The notes beneath the pieces were generated by a model. It did no database searches and had not been told where the DNA came from. It saw only the letters and a list, made by a program, of their open reading frames with translations. Below, in pieces: positions 17,292-26,775 of a stretch of DNA of 58,358 nt. The DNA comes from Bacteroidota bacterium (lineage in GTDB: Bacteria; Bacteroidota; Bacteroidia; Chitinophagales; Saprospiraceae), in contig JAKQHS010000155.1 in assembly GCA_029557915.1 (NCBI GenBank), positions 1-58,358 of the forward strand, read 5' to 3'. Position 1 is the stretch's first letter, and every line of letters begins with the position of its first letter. A program made the translations under genes and the position numbers.

Positions 17292-17304
17292 CAGTTTGTG
17301 GAAA

Positions 17305-18711
17305 ATGGAAAAAATAAAACTATACGTTCATAGCCGGAAATACCTGGCCGACACGGTGACCCCGGTGCATTTGTATTTAAAGCTGAGGGACCATTTCGAC
17401 GAATCGGGACTCCTCGAAAGCACCGACTTCAGGAGCATTGAGAATTGCCATTCCTACCTTGGCCTCGGCAAACTGGCCGCCATTACCGTCAATGTGGGGA
17501 CCATGAAAGTGGAACTGCCCGGGGGCGAAAGCCATGAACACAAACTGTCCGGGCCCCATGACCTGTCGGAACGGCTCCGGGAATTTATGGACCGGTTTGA
17601 CCTGCAGCAGCAAGGGGATTACCAACTGCTCAACGGCCTTTTCGGGCACTTTAACTTTGATGCTATCCAATATTTCGATACCATCACCTTTGACCCGGCC
17701 AAACGAACCACCGATATCCCCGATGTCCGGCTCACCCTTTATAAATTCCTCATCGCCATCGACCATTTTAAGGATGAAATGTACATTATGGAGAACAGCC
17801 TGGACGGCCAGTCCAACGGGATTGAGTACCTCGATTCCCTGATCCTGAATGAACAGTTCAACGCGTTCCGATTCCAAAAAGTAGGGGAGGAAAGCAGTTC
17901 ATTGACCGACCAGGAATACCGCGACCTCGTGACCAAAGGCAAATACCATTGTCAGATCGGGGATGTATTCCAGGTGGTATTTGCCCGAAGGTTCCGGCAG
18001 GGTTTTGCGGGAGATGATTTTAATGTTTACCGGGCCCTGCGTTCGGTGAACCCTTCTCCTTACCTGTTTTATTTTGACATGGGCAACTACCGCATTTTCG
18101 GTTCATCGCCCGAATCCCAGTTGGTGATCAAAAACGGGATTGCCAGCGTCAATCCGATCGCCGGCACCTATAAGAGAACCGGCAACGACGAACAGGACCA
18201 GCAACGGGCCAAGGAATTGGCGCTCGACCCGAAAGAAAATGCGGAGCACATCATGTTGGTGGACCTGGCCCGCAACGACCTCGGCGTGCATTCCGACAAG
18301 GTGGAAGTCCGGGTGCTCAAGGAGGTGCAATATTTCAGCCATGTCATACACCTGGTATCCAAAGTGGATGGCCGGCTCTCGAAGGGGCACAATATTTTTA
18401 AAGTGTTTGGGGATACCTTTCCCGCAGGAACCTTATCGGGAGCCCCGAAATACAAGGCCATTGAACTCATCAACGCCTACGAACCGGAACACCGCAATTT
18501 TTACGGGGGATCCATCGGTTTTGCCGGCTTTGACGGATCGCTCAATCACGCCATCACCATCCGTTCGTTTCTGAGCAAGGACCAGGTCCTCCACTACCAG
18601 GCGGGTGCCGGCATTGTATTCACCAGCGTCGAGGAAAACGAACTGCAGGAAGTAAACAACAAGTTGGGCGCCCTCCGAAAAGCCATGACGGAAGCCCAAA
18701 ACATCAAATAG
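17305..18711 (+). CDS. trpE: Anthranilate synthase component I
   Basis: 468 aa from the ATG at 17305, 13 nt past the attenuator stem. It converts chorismate and ammonia (from TrpG) to anthranilate. The N-terminal part has GLLES near residue 35, matching the LLES motif of the tryptophan feedback site. The C-terminal catalytic domain shows VNPSPYLFYFDMGNYRIFG, SSPESQ, NPIAGTYKRTG, ENAEHIMLVDLARNDLG, GTLSGAPKYKAIELI and FYGGSIGFAGFDG. The presence of the leader peptide and trpG makes aminodeoxychorismate synthase unlikely. Followed by trpG after 7 nt. Confidence 0.95.
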   Translation: MEKIKLYVHSRKYLADTVTPVHLYLKLRDHFDESGLLESTDFRSIENCHSYLGLGKLAAITVNVGTMKVELPGGESHEHKLSGPHDLSERLREFMDRFDLQQQGDYQLLNGLFGHFNFDAIQYFDTITFDPAKRTTDIPDVRLTLYKFLIAIDHFKDEMYIMENSLDGQSNGIEYLDSLILNEQFNAFRFQKVGEESSSLTDQEYRDLVTKGKYHCQIGDVFQVVFARRFRQGFAGDDFNVYRALRSVNPSPYLFYFDMGNYRIFGSSPESQLVIKNGIASVNPIAGTYKRTGNDEQDQQRAKELALDPKENAEHIMLVDLARNDLGVHSDKVEVRVLKEVQYFSHVIHLVSKVDGRLSKGHNIFKVFGDTFPAGTLSGAPKYKAIELINAYEPEHRNFYGGSIGFAGFDGSLNHAITIRSFLSKDQVLHYQAGAGIVFTSVEENELQEVNNKLGALRKAMTEAQNIK

Positions 18712-18718
18712 ACGGAGC

Positions 18719-19330
18719 ATGAAAATACTGATGATCGACAATTACGATTCCTTTACCTACAACCTCGTGCAATATTTGCGTGAGCTGACCGGTAAATCCA
18801 TCCAGGTGGTGCGCAACGATGAAGTGCCGGCTTCCTATGCGGCGGATTTCGATTGCATTTTTATTTCGCCGGGACCCGGGGTTCCCTCTGAATCGGGGAT
18901 TATCCTGGAGGTGATCCGCACCTTCGGACCCTCCAAATCCATCTTCGGCGTCTGCCTGGGACTCCAGGCGATCGGGGAAGCTTATGGCGGCCGTCTGGTC
19001 AACCTCGCCCAGGTATATCATGGAGTGAACACCCCGGTATATATCAGGGATGCGGACGAACCGATATTTAAGGGGATCCCTTCCCCCTTCCTGGCCGGAA
19101 GGTATCATTCCTGGGTGGTCGATCAGGACCAGGTTCCGGATTCGCTGGTGGTCACTGCAGTGGATGGGGCCGGCATGATCATGGCCGCCAGCCACAAGAC
19201 CTACCATGTGAAGGGCGTGCAGTTTCATCCCGAATCCATCCTTACCCCGGATGGTAAAAAAATACTGGCCAATTTCCTGGTGGAAAGCGAGTCCTTATTC
19301 AAAAAACAATTGATAGAAGATACCTTCTGA
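18719..19330 (+). CDS. trpG: Anthranilate synthase component II (glutamine amidotransferase)
   Basis: 203 aa. Class I glutamine amidotransferase supplying ammonia to TrpE. It has MLMIDNYDSFTYNLVQYL-type N-terminus, the oxyanion segment FISPGPGVPSESG, the nucleophile elbow GVCLGLQAIGEAYGG and the His-Glu pair in VQFHPESILTPDG. Position between trpE and trpD fixes its role in tryptophan synthesis rather than folate. Confidence 0.95.
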   Translation: MKILMIDNYDSFTYNLVQYLRELTGKSIQVVRNDEVPASYAADFDCIFISPGPGVPSESGIILEVIRTFGPSKSIFGVCLGLQAIGEAYGGRLVNLAQVYHGVNTPVYIRDADEPIFKGIPSPFLAGRYHSWVVDQDQVPDSLVVTAVDGAGMIMAASHKTYHVKGVQFHPESILTPDGKKILANFLVESESLFKKQLIEDTF

Positions 19331-19350
19331 AATGCATCAATCTCCATTCC

Positions 19351-20349
19351 ATGAAAAAAATCCTCACCTACCTTTTTGAACACAAAAAATTATCCCGGGC
19401 GGAAGCCAGGGAAATCCTGGTCAATATCTCCCGGAACGTTTACAATGAAGCCCAGGTAGCCGCCTTCATCACGGTCTACCTCATGCGCGCCATTTCGGAG
19501 GAAGAATTGCAGGGATTTGTCGACGCCTTGCTGGAAATGGCGGTCCCTGCGGACTTTGAAGGGCAGGAAACCATTGACCTCTGCGGTACCGGAGGCGATG
19601 GAAAAAACACCTTCAATATTTCCACCCTGGCGGCTTTTGTGGTTGCCGGGGCCGGATACAAGGTCACCAAGCACGGCAATTCCGGCGTGAGTTCCAAATG
19701 CGGTTCTTCAGATGTCCTGGAGACCCTCGGATACCGGTTTACCAACGACCCGGATACCCTCAAACGACAACTGGACAAAAGCAATATCTGCTTTTTACAT
19801 GCACCCCTGTTTCATCCTGCGATGAAAACCGTAGCCCCGATCCGGAAACAACTTGGGGTCAAAACCTTTTTTAATATGCTCGGGCCCCTGGTCAACCCGG
19901 CAAAACCAAAATATCAGATGACCGGGGTGTTCAATCTTGAACTGGCCCGTTTATACGCCTATCTGTTTCAGAAACAAGCCGGGAAACGTTTTGCAGTACT
20001 GCACGCCCTGGATGGATACGACGAGATTTCCCTCACCGGTAATTTTAAGGTCAAGACCCATTCCTCGGACCGGATCCTTGCTCCGGCCGACCTCGGGATG
20101 AAAACGGTCAGACAGGAAGATATTCACGGCGGCGATACCCGTGAAGATGCGGCGGCGATCTTTCTCCATGTGCTGAAAGGGGCGGGCAGTCCGGCCCAGC
20201 AAGCCGTCGTTGCCGCCAATGCGGCCATCGCCATCCAGACCTTTAGCCCGGCGCTCAGCCTGAGGGATGCGGTTGCGGCGGCGGAAGAAAGTGTAAAAAG
20301 CGGCAGGGCTTTCCAATCCTTTAAAAACCTGATCGAAGCCGTAGCATGA
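19351..20349 (+). CDS. trpD: Anthranilate phosphoribosyltransferase
   Basis: 332 aa. It transfers phosphoribose from PRPP to anthranilate. It shows LCGTGGDGKNTFNISTLAAF (PRPP/Mg loop), KHGNSGVSSKCGSSDVLE, FFNMLGPLVNPA and GYDEISLTG, all hallmark segments. It starts 20 nt after trpG and overlaps trpC by 4 nt. Confidence 0.95.
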   Translation: MKKILTYLFEHKKLSRAEAREILVNISRNVYNEAQVAAFITVYLMRAISEEELQGFVDALLEMAVPADFEGQETIDLCGTGGDGKNTFNISTLAAFVVAGAGYKVTKHGNSGVSSKCGSSDVLETLGYRFTNDPDTLKRQLDKSNICFLHAPLFHPAMKTVAPIRKQLGVKTFFNMLGPLVNPAKPKYQMTGVFNLELARLYAYLFQKQAGKRFAVLHALDGYDEISLTGNFKVKTHSSDRILAPADLGMKTVRQEDIHGGDTREDAAAIFLHVLKGAGSPAQQAVVAANAAIAIQTFSPALSLRDAVAAAEESVKSGRAFQSFKNLIEAVA

Positions 20350-21143
20350 ACGTATTGCAACAAATCGTGGACAACAAGCGGAGGGAGCTGGAAACCGCCA
20401 AGTCCCGGATAAGCCTGGAGCAACTGAAGGCAGGTCCCCATTTTGACCGGCCATGCCTTTCCCTGGCGAAAAGCCTGCAGGAAAAAGCGGGAATCATTGC
20501 GGAATTCAAAAGAAGGTCCCCGTCCAAAGGGGTCATTCGCCATCCCGCATCTGCCGCGGAGATCACCCGGTCCTATTACCTTCACGGCGCCAGCGCCTGT
20601 TCGATCCTGACCGATCATGATTTTTTCGGCGGTTCCCTGCAGGATATGCTGGATGCGCGCCCCGGCCTTGAAATCCCGGTATTGAGGAAAGAATTTATCC
20701 TGGACCCCTACCAGGTCTATGAAGCCAAATCCGCGGGTGCAGACCTGATCCTCCTGATCGCCGAATGTCTTAGCCGGGAGGAGATCAGGGATCTCAGCCG
20801 GCTTGCTCACGATCTCGGCATGGAAGTCCTGTTGGAAATGCATTTGGAATCAGAACTGGACAAATGGATTCCGGGGATCGATTTGCTGGGCATCAACAAC
20901 CGGGACCTTAGAACCTTTGATACGGGTATCGAAAAATCATTGAAAATGGCTGCCTTATTGCCCGCAGAAGCGGTATGGGTATCGGAAAGCGGGTTGAAGG
21001 GGGAAGATGAATTGCATGAATTATCCACGGCCGGGTACCGGGGTTTTCTGATCGGTGAAACCTTTATGAAAGCCGCTGATCCGGGAGCCCTATGCGGCGC
21101 CTTCGTCAACAGCCTCAAAACCACCCCCCACCATGAAGCCTGA
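20346..21143 (+). CDS. trpC: Indole-3-glycerol phosphate synthase
   Basis: 265 aa TIM barrel that closes the indole ring. Diagnostic segments are IIAEFKRRSPSKGVI (catalytic Lys and substrate site), ILTDHDFFGGSLQDM, VLRKEFILDPYQVYEAKSAG, LLEMHLESELDK, GINNRDLRTFD and VSESGL. Four-nt overlap with trpD and 11-nt overlap with trpF indicate translational coupling. It is not fused to trpF, unlike enterobacteria. Confidence 0.95.
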   Translation: MNVLQQIVDNKRRELETAKSRISLEQLKAGPHFDRPCLSLAKSLQEKAGIIAEFKRRSPSKGVIRHPASAAEITRSYYLHGASACSILTDHDFFGGSLQDMLDARPGLEIPVLRKEFILDPYQVYEAKSAGADLILLIAECLSREEIRDLSRLAHDLGMEVLLEMHLESELDKWIPGIDLLGINNRDLRTFDTGIEKSLKMAALLPAEAVWVSESGLKGEDELHELSTAGYRGFLIGETFMKAADPGALCGAFVNSLKTTPHHEA

Positions 21144-21756
21144 TCTTTTAATTAAAGTCTGCGGCATGAAACTGCCCGAACAGATCCATGCCCTGGCCGG
21201 CCTGGAGGTGGATTACATCGGACTGATCTTTCACCAGGCCTCACCCCGGTTCCTGGACCTGGACATCGATCCCTTGTTTTTTGGCAATAAAAAGAAAACC
21301 GGGGTCTTTGTCAACGCGCCCTATGAACAAATCCTGTACACCCAAAGCCGGTACCAATTGGATGCGGTTCAATTGCATGGCAACGAGCCCCCTGAATTTT
21401 GTACCCGCATCCAGGACCGGGGCATCGAAGTGATCAAGGCTTTCTCCATAGACCGCAATTATGATTTTGAAAGAACGGCGGAGTTTGACGGTTATGCCGA
21501 TCTTTTTGTTTTTGATGCCCGGGGTGATGCGCCGGGCGGCAACGGGGTCCGTTTCGACTGGGGAAAACTTTCCGAATACCAGGGAGCCACCCCATTCCTG
21601 CTCAGCGGAGGCATCTCTTATGAACACCTGGACGAGATCCGTCATTTTAATCATCCCGCCTGCATAGGCATCGACATCAACAGCCGTTTTGAACACGGGC
21701 CGGGGAACAAAGACCTCATAACGATAAAAAAATTTGTGTATGAATTACGCCGTTGA
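21133..21756 (+). CDS. trpF: Phosphoribosylanthranilate isomerase
   Basis: 207 aa TIM barrel catalysing the Amadori rearrangement. The catalytic Cys lies in [10 protein letters not shown] at the N-terminus. [59 protein letters not shown] and [12 protein letters not shown] follow, as expected. It overlaps trpC by 11 nt and trpB by 17 nt. Confidence 0.93.
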   Translation: MKPDLLIKVCGMKLPEQIHALAGLEVDYIGLIFHQASPRFLDLDIDPLFFGNKKKTGVFVNAPYEQILYTQSRYQLDAVQLHGNEPPEFCTRIQDRGIEVIKAFSIDRNYDFERTAEFDGYADLFVFDARGDAPGGNGVRFDWGKLSEYQGATPFLLSGGISYEHLDEIRHFNHPACIGIDINSRFEHGPGNKDLITIKKFVYELRR

Positions 21757-22936
21757 TTCCAAAGGGTTTTATGGGATATTCGGGGGAGCGTATATTCCGG
21801 AGATGCTGCAATATAATGTGGAGCAACTCCGGTCGGAATACCTTAAAATCATCCATGAGCCCGCCTTCCAGTCGGAATTCAACTACCTGTTGAAACATTA
21901 TGTGGGCAGGCCTAGCCCGCTGTACGAAGCCAAACGGCTTTCGGATAAATACAAGGCCCGCATTTTTCTTAAACGGGAAGACCTGAACCATACCGGCGCC
22001 CATAAAATAAATAATACGATAGGCCAGATCCTCCTGGCGGAGCGGTTGGGTAAAAAACGGATCATCGCCGAAACGGGAGCCGGGCAGCACGGCGTAGCCA
22101 CGGCCACCGTATGCGCCCTCAAAAACCTTGAATGTGTGGTGTACATGGGCTCGGTGGACATTGAAAGGCAGGCGCCCAATGTGGCACGCATGCGGATGCT
22201 GGGGGCACGGGTGGTCCCGGCGACGAGCGGGTCCCAAACCCTGAAAGACGCCACCAATGAAGCGATCCGTGACTGGATCCAACACCCGGAAGACACGCAT
22301 TATATTATCGGCTCCGTGGTGGGGCCTCATCCTTACCCGGATATGGTAGCCCGCTTTCAGAGTGTGATCAGCGCGGAGATCCGGGAGCAATTGCCCGAAT
22401 ACACCGGTTCACCGGACCCGGATACCATCATGGCCTGTGTGGGCGGAGGCAGTAATGCGGCGGGCACTTTTTATCATTACCTCGACAAGGAAAAGGTAAG
22501 GCTGGTCGCCGTGGAAGCCGCAGGCGAAGGCATTCACAGCGGCCGGAGCGCAGCCACGAGCATCCTGGGATCGGTGGGGATCATCCACGGAAGCAAAACA
22601 CTGCTGATGCAGACTGCGGATGGCCAGATCATCGAACCCCATTCCATTTCCGCCGGCCTGGATTATCCGGGGATCGGCCCCCTGCACGCCCACCTGATCC
22701 GGACGGGCCGCGCAGAGGTCATAGCCATCACGGATGAAGAGGCCGTCAAAGCCGCTTTTGTTTTAACGAGGTTGGAAGGCATCATTCCGGCCCTGGAATC
22801 CGCTCATGCCCTGGCGGCCCTTGACCAAATGCAGTACCGGCCGGGGGAAAATATCGTGATCTGCCTTTCCGGCCGTGGAGACAAGGACCTGGCCACTTAC
22901 ATGAAATATCTAGATACCTATGAGTCGATTGTTTGA
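21740..22936 (+). CDS. trpB: Tryptophan synthase beta chain
   Basis: 398 aa from the ATG at 21740 ([21 protein letters not shown]). PLP enzyme that condenses indole with serine. The PLP lysine is in [15 protein letters not shown], and the phosphate-binding glycine run is [28 protein letters not shown] is also typical of the TrpB1 class. It overlaps trpF by 17 nt and trpA by 17 nt, the tightest couplings in the operon. Confidence 0.96.
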   Translation: MNYAVDSKGFYGIFGGAYIPEMLQYNVEQLRSEYLKIIHEPAFQSEFNYLLKHYVGRPSPLYEAKRLSDKYKARIFLKREDLNHTGAHKINNTIGQILLAERLGKKRIIAETGAGQHGVATATVCALKNLECVVYMGSVDIERQAPNVARMRMLGARVVPATSGSQTLKDATNEAIRDWIQHPEDTHYIIGSVVGPHPYPDMVARFQSVISAEIREQLPEYTGSPDPDTIMACVGGGSNAAGTFYHYLDKEKVRLVAVEAAGEGIHSGRSAATSILGSVGIIHGSKTLLMQTADGQIIEPHSISAGLDYPGIGPLHAHLIRTGRAEVIAITDEEAVKAAFVLTRLEGIIPALESAHALAALDQMQYRPGENIVICLSGRGDKDLATYMKYLDTYESIV

Positions 22937-23696
22937 TTTATTTGCCCGGAAACAGGGGGGCATCCTCAATATCTATTTCACCGCCGGATTTCCCGGCCTC
23001 GAAGATACGGTCCCCATCATCAAGGCCTTGTCCGACGCGGGTGCGGACCTGGTCGAGATTGGAATCCCCTACAGCGATCCGCTTGCCGACGGGCCCACCA
23101 TCCAGGCCAGCGGCCAGGCCGCGCTCAAAAACGGAATGACCCTGGACCTGCTCTTCAGACAGGTCGCCCAGGCCAGGGCCTATACTTCCATGCCATTTAT
23201 ACTGATGGGTTATTTCAACCAGGTTTTGCAATTTGGAGAGGAGAATTTCCTGTCCAGGGCCAAAGAGAGCGGGGTAGATGCGCTGATCCTGCCCGACCTG
23301 CCGGTGGAGGAATATGAATTGCATTACCGGTCCCTGTTTGGGAAATACGGCATGGACATCGCCTTTCTGATCACGCCCCAGACCCCGGAAGCGCGGATCC
23401 GGCACATCGACCAGGTAAGCAACAGTTTTATCTATATGGTCTCTTCCAATGCCATCACCGGTGCCAAAGCGGGAATCGATGACTACCAGGAAGCCTATTT
23501 CAGGCGGATATCGGCCATGGGATTAAAAAATCCAAGGCTTATCGGCTTCGGTATATCCAACAAGGCGACCTTTGACCAGGCCTGCCGTTTTGCCCAGGGC
23601 GCTATCATCGGCAGCGCTTTTATCAATGCCCTGGCCGGCAGCAAGGATCTTGCCTCGACGGTTTCGCAATTTATCGGGCAGGTGAGGCAAGGGTAG
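22920..23696 (+). CDS. trpA: Tryptophan synthase alpha chain
   Basis: 258 aa TIM barrel that cleaves indole-3-glycerol phosphate to indole for TrpB. The catalytic Glu lies in [17 protein letters not shown], with the second acidic residue in the same block. [48 protein letters not shown] and [10 protein letters not shown] are present. Last gene of the operon; no strong terminator hairpin follows. Confidence 0.96.
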   Translation: MSRLFDLFARKQGGILNIYFTAGFPGLEDTVPIIKALSDAGADLVEIGIPYSDPLADGPTIQASGQAALKNGMTLDLLFRQVAQARAYTSMPFILMGYFNQVLQFGEENFLSRAKESGVDALILPDLPVEEYELHYRSLFGKYGMDIAFLITPQTPEARIRHIDQVSNSFIYMVSSNAITGAKAGIDDYQEAYFRRISAMGLKNPRLIGFGISNKATFDQACRFAQGAIIGSAFINALAGSKDLASTVSQFIGQVRQG

Positions 23697-23971
23697 TGGG
23701 GAGAGTCATTCTTTTTTCCCAATCCTAATCAAGGAGAAATGGAGACAGGAGACGGGAGGAAGGGAGGAAAGGTTAACGGAAAATGGTTAAAGGTTAAGGG
23801 AGCAAGAGTTCCAGGGAACCACTTAAGCTAAGCTTTTGTGAGGGAGGAGGGTTAATTTTCTTCTTGGTGAACTGCGTATCGTTGTGGGAGCCCTTTTTGG
23901 TCAGTTCGGGTGGACCTTCAAACCATACCTTGGCCGGGGCCGGATCTTCACGCATAATCGTAAATTTGCAT
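23697..23971. other. Intergenic stretch with purine-rich DNA and one solo fragment of the array repeat
   Basis: 275 nt without a gene. At 23740-23810 it is purine-rich with runs like GGAGACGGGAGGAAGGGAGG. At about 23874-23910 a fragment (ATCGTTGTGGGAGCCC...TTGGTCAG) matches part of the 115-bp array unit found at 4.7-5.9 kb. The folD promoter box follows. Confidence 0.6.
23961..23968 (+). promoter_or_regulatory. TAnnTTTG -7 box of folD
   Basis: TAAATTTG, with only CAT between it and the folD ATG at 23972. If used, the mRNA would be leaderless or nearly so. Confidence 0.5.
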
Positions 23972-24853
23972 ATGCAATTACTCGACGGTGTCCTGGTGGC
24001 AAAAAAAATAAAGGCTGACCTCCTTCAGTTAGTGAAAGCGGAGCAGGACAAAGGGAAAAGAGTTCCACACCTTGCTGCGGTATTGATCGGTGATCATCCG
24101 GCTTCCGCCTCCTATATTAAAAACAAGATCCGGTCCTGCGCTGAAGCCGGCTATGAATCCACTCTGATCCACAGGGATAGTTCCATCACGAAGGAGGGTT
24201 TGCTTGAAATCGTGGACGGACTCAACCGCAATGAGGCCATTGACGGTTACATTGTGCAACTGCCCCTGCCCAGGCATATCGACGAACAGGAAATCCTGCT
24301 GGCTATTGATCCAAAAAAGGATGTGGACGGCTTCCATCCGATGAATATCGGCCGCATGGTGATAGGCTTGCCGGCTTACGTGCCCGCCACGCCCCTGGGC
24401 ATCCTCAAACTGATCGAACATTACCGGATACCGACCGAAGGGAAGCACGTGGTGGTGATCGGGAGGAGCAATATTGTAGGTACCCCGGTGTCGCTCCTGC
24501 TCTCAAGAAAAGCCTACCCCGGAAATGCCACGGTCACCCTCTGCCATTCCAAATCAACCGACCTGGCGGAAATGAGCCGGAAGGCGGATATCCTGATCGC
24601 GGCGATCGGAACGCCTCATTTTGTGAAAGCGGATATGATCAAGGATGGCGCCGCGGTGATCGACGTGGGTATGAACCAAATTGCGGATCCTGCCAGTAAA
24701 AAGGGCCACCGGCTGGTAGGGGATGTGGACTTTGAAGGGGTTTCCCGCAAGGCCGCCTACCTGACTCCGGTCCCCGGCGGAGTGGGCCCTATGACGGTAT
24801 GCGCCCTGATGATCAATACCTGGACGGCCTATACCGGGAAAATATATGGATGA
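23972..24853 (+). CDS. folD: Bifunctional methylenetetrahydrofolate dehydrogenase/cyclohydrolase
   Basis: 293 aa from the ATG at 23972 (MQLLDGVLVAKKIKADL); the frame continues upstream into repeat-derived sequence and is not protein-like. It interconverts methylene-, methenyl- and formyl-THF with NADP. Conserved blocks are PHLAAVLIGDHPASASYIKNK (catalytic Lys), GYIVQLPLPRHID, DPKKDVDGFHPMNIGRM, ATPLGILKL, VVIGRSNIVGTPVSLLL and TPVPGGVGPMTVCALM. It overlaps prmA by 8 nt. Confidence 0.95.
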   Translation: MQLLDGVLVAKKIKADLLQLVKAEQDKGKRVPHLAAVLIGDHPASASYIKNKIRSCAEAGYESTLIHRDSSITKEGLLEIVDGLNRNEAIDGYIVQLPLPRHIDEQEILLAIDPKKDVDGFHPMNIGRMVIGLPAYVPATPLGILKLIEHYRIPTEGKHVVVIGRSNIVGTPVSLLLSRKAYPGNATVTLCHSKSTDLAEMSRKADILIAAIGTPHFVKADMIKDGAAVIDVGMNQIADPASKKGHRLVGDVDFEGVSRKAAYLTPVPGGVGPMTVCALMINTWTAYTGKIYG

Positions 24854-25664
24854 AATAAACCAAAATTATTACCGCCTGGTGTTTACCTCCTTACCGGATG
24901 AGATCACCCTTGTGCATTTATATGAATGCGGCCTGGAGGCCGTTGAGGAAAAAGAGACGCATATCGAAGGTTATCTGCCCGAAAGTCTTTACAGCCCGGC
25001 CTTGCTGGACAAGCTCCGTTCCATCCTTCCCATCCGGACCTCGGAGCGACTGGAGCCACAAAACTGGAATGCGATCTGGGAATCCTCTTTTCAACCGGTC
25101 TGGGTGGACGGAAAGGTGCATATCCGGGCTTCCTTTCATGAAAAAAGCCCCGGGGGGATGGATGTCGTGATCGATCCCAAAATGGCCTTCGGCACGGGGC
25201 ATCATGCCACCACCAGCATGGTCATCCGGGAAATGCTGGATCTCGATCTGGAAGGCCGGGCCGTTCTCGACTTCGGCTGCGGCAGCGGGCTCCTGTCGAT
25301 CGTGGCCGAAAAACTCGGGGCCGGGCGCATCAAAGCCCTGGACTATGATCCCTGGTCCGTCGAGAATACCAAGGAAAATATGAAGGTCAACCAAAGCCGC
25401 CATATTGAAGTGAAGCAGGCCGATAGCCTGAATGAAGAAACGGGGGCTTATGATCTCATTTTGGCCAATATCACCCGCGATGTCCTTATTCGGAATACCC
25501 CGGATATCAGCCGCCTGCTCAAACCAGGGGGGCATGCCGTTTATTCCGGATTCTTATCCGGGGATAGGCCCATCCTGGAGACCGAAATCCGCAAGTACGG
25601 GATGGAACCCGGAAAATCCGCCGAAGAATCAGGTTGGGGCGTCCTGGTCATGACCAAAACCTGA
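24846..25664 (+). CDS. prmA: Ribosomal protein L11 methyltransferase
   Basis: 272 aa. SAM-dependent trimethylation of ribosomal protein L11. A short N-terminal L11-binding domain is followed by the catalytic domain with DPKMAFGTGHHATTSMV, LDFGCGSGLLSIVAEKLGA (SAM-binding motif I), ALDYDPWSVENTKEN and DLILANITRDVL (motif IV, NxxxxxL form). Coupled to folD by an 8-nt overlap. A strong terminator follows. Confidence 0.93.
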   Translation: MDEINQNYYRLVFTSLPDEITLVHLYECGLEAVEEKETHIEGYLPESLYSPALLDKLRSILPIRTSERLEPQNWNAIWESSFQPVWVDGKVHIRASFHEKSPGGMDVVIDPKMAFGTGHHATTSMVIREMLDLDLEGRAVLDFGCGSGLLSIVAEKLGAGRIKALDYDPWSVENTKENMKVNQSRHIEVKQADSLNEETGAYDLILANITRDVLIRNTPDISRLLKPGGHAVYSGFLSGDRPILETEIRKYGMEPGKSAEESGWGVLVMTKT

Positions 25665-25671
25665 AGCAAAA

Positions 25672-25702
25672 AAAAAGCCCGTGCGGAAAGCATGGGCTTT
25701 TT
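25672..25702. terminator. Bidirectional rho-independent terminator between prmA and DUF4252 gene
   Basis: AAAAAGCCCGTGC pairs with GCATGGGCTTTTT (one G:T pair) around a 5-nt loop, with A and T runs on both sides. It serves the convergent prmA and DUF4252 transcription units. Confidence 0.9.
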
Positions 25703-25718
25703 TTGTGCTGTATTTTTT

Positions 25719-26231
25719 TTAAATGATTTCTTCTTTCTCGAAAGAACGCAACATTTTGGAAATATCGTCCTGAGTAAAATGTCCCCTGAGGCTTACCAGG
25801 ACCGATTCATCGTGTTTTTCATGGATCAGGAAGACCACTCTTCTCAGAATGTCTTTTTTTTGCCAGGCGAAAACCTCCACCCTCGAACCGTTGTCCCTCA
25901 AAGAAACCAATGGTTCATAGTTCTCCGCCACCAGGTTCTTTTTCAGGGTGCGGACATCCTCGTCGCGGAAACCCTCGCCTCCATCGGAAAACATCACGGA
26001 GATGCTGCCCAAATTGCGGACCAGGGGCCTCATCGCCTCCCTTTGCCATTGGTCTTCCTCGCGGAGGGCGATGCCGCCCGCGAGCCGGACCAGAAAACCC
26101 GGGATGGAAAAATGGCGGATCCCATCCCGGTTCTGATTCGCGCGTACAAACTGGTTGAGACTTTGTTCCTGGGCCGTGGACAGGGCGGATAAACACAGGG
26201 TGCAAAACAAACTAAAAATCAAAGTCTTCAT
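25719..26231 (-). CDS. DUF4252 domain protein, copy 1
   Basis: 170 aa with a signal peptide (MKTLIFSLFCTLCLSALSTAQ). The body matches the DUF4252 pattern: an N-terminal SLNQFVRANQNRDGIRHFSIPGFLVRLAGG, then LGSISVMFSDG, RDNGSRVEVFAWQKKDILRRVVFLIHE and VLVSLRGHFTQDDISKML. It is probably exported. It is the last gene of a sigma / anti-sigma / DUF4252 / DUF4252 operon, a pairing that recurs in Bacteroidota. Function unknown; ECF-regulated envelope response is inferred from context. Confidence 0.82.
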   Translation of the reverse strand: MKTLIFSLFCTLCLSALSTAQEQSLNQFVRANQNRDGIRHFSIPGFLVRLAGGIALREEDQWQREAMRPLVRNLGSISVMFSDGGEGFRDEDVRTLKKNLVAENYEPLVSLRDNGSRVEVFAWQKKDILRRVVFLIHEKHDESVLVSLRGHFTQDDISKMLRSFEKEEII

Positions 26232-26233
26232 GG

Positions 26234-26752
26234 TCAGTTTTTTTTCTGGATTTTTTCAAGATGTTCAGAGCCTTCGATATTGAGGGTCCGGCCCAGCCGT
26301 CCTACCTTGCTCAGGTCAATGTCTCCGACAAAGCTGACCAGGGTAAATTCATCCGGACCGCCGACGAGCATCAGCAATTCGTCGATCTTATCCGGGTTGG
26401 CCGCATTGCTTTTGGTCAGGAAGAGCACGTCCTCGCCTTTGTCCCGGACTTTCATCAGTTCTTCGTATTCCTGGGTGTTGATCTTCCCGACCGCTTCCTT
26501 GTAGAAAGCCTGTGGAGAATCTTCGGTGCTGAGGATATGCAGGCCCTTGATGGTCTGGAGCAGGGACCTCAATTCAGGGTCCATATCATCCAGTTTGATC
26601 TTCGAGACCAATTGGAACATTTTAGGACTGATGTAGACGGAGGTAAACCGTTCATCGTCCTGGTAGGCTTTAAAAAAGCGCGTGACAGCGTCCGACTGGG
26701 CGGTTGCCAGAATGGTGCTGAACAAAAGGGGTAAGAAAATAAAGTTTTTCAT
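26234..26752 (-). CDS. DUF4252 domain protein, copy 2
   Basis: 172 aa from the ATG at 26752 (MKNFIFLPLLFSTILATAQ, signal peptide); another ATG six codons upstream is possible. It resembles its downstream neighbour in layout (AVTRFFKAYQDDERFTSVYISPKMFQLVSKI, MKVRDKGEDVLFLTKSN, LLMLVGGPDEFTLVSFVGDIDLSKVGRL), so the two are likely divergent paralogues. Only 2 nt separate the two genes. Function unknown. Confidence 0.8.
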   Translation of the reverse strand: MKNFIFLPLLFSTILATAQSDAVTRFFKAYQDDERFTSVYISPKMFQLVSKIKLDDMDPELRSLLQTIKGLHILSTEDSPQAFYKEAVGKINTQEYEELMKVRDKGEDVLFLTKSNAANPDKIDELLMLVGGPDEFTLVSFVGDIDLSKVGRLGRTLNIEGSEHLEKIQKKN

Positions 26753-26775
26753 GGTTATGATAGATTTCAAAAGAT

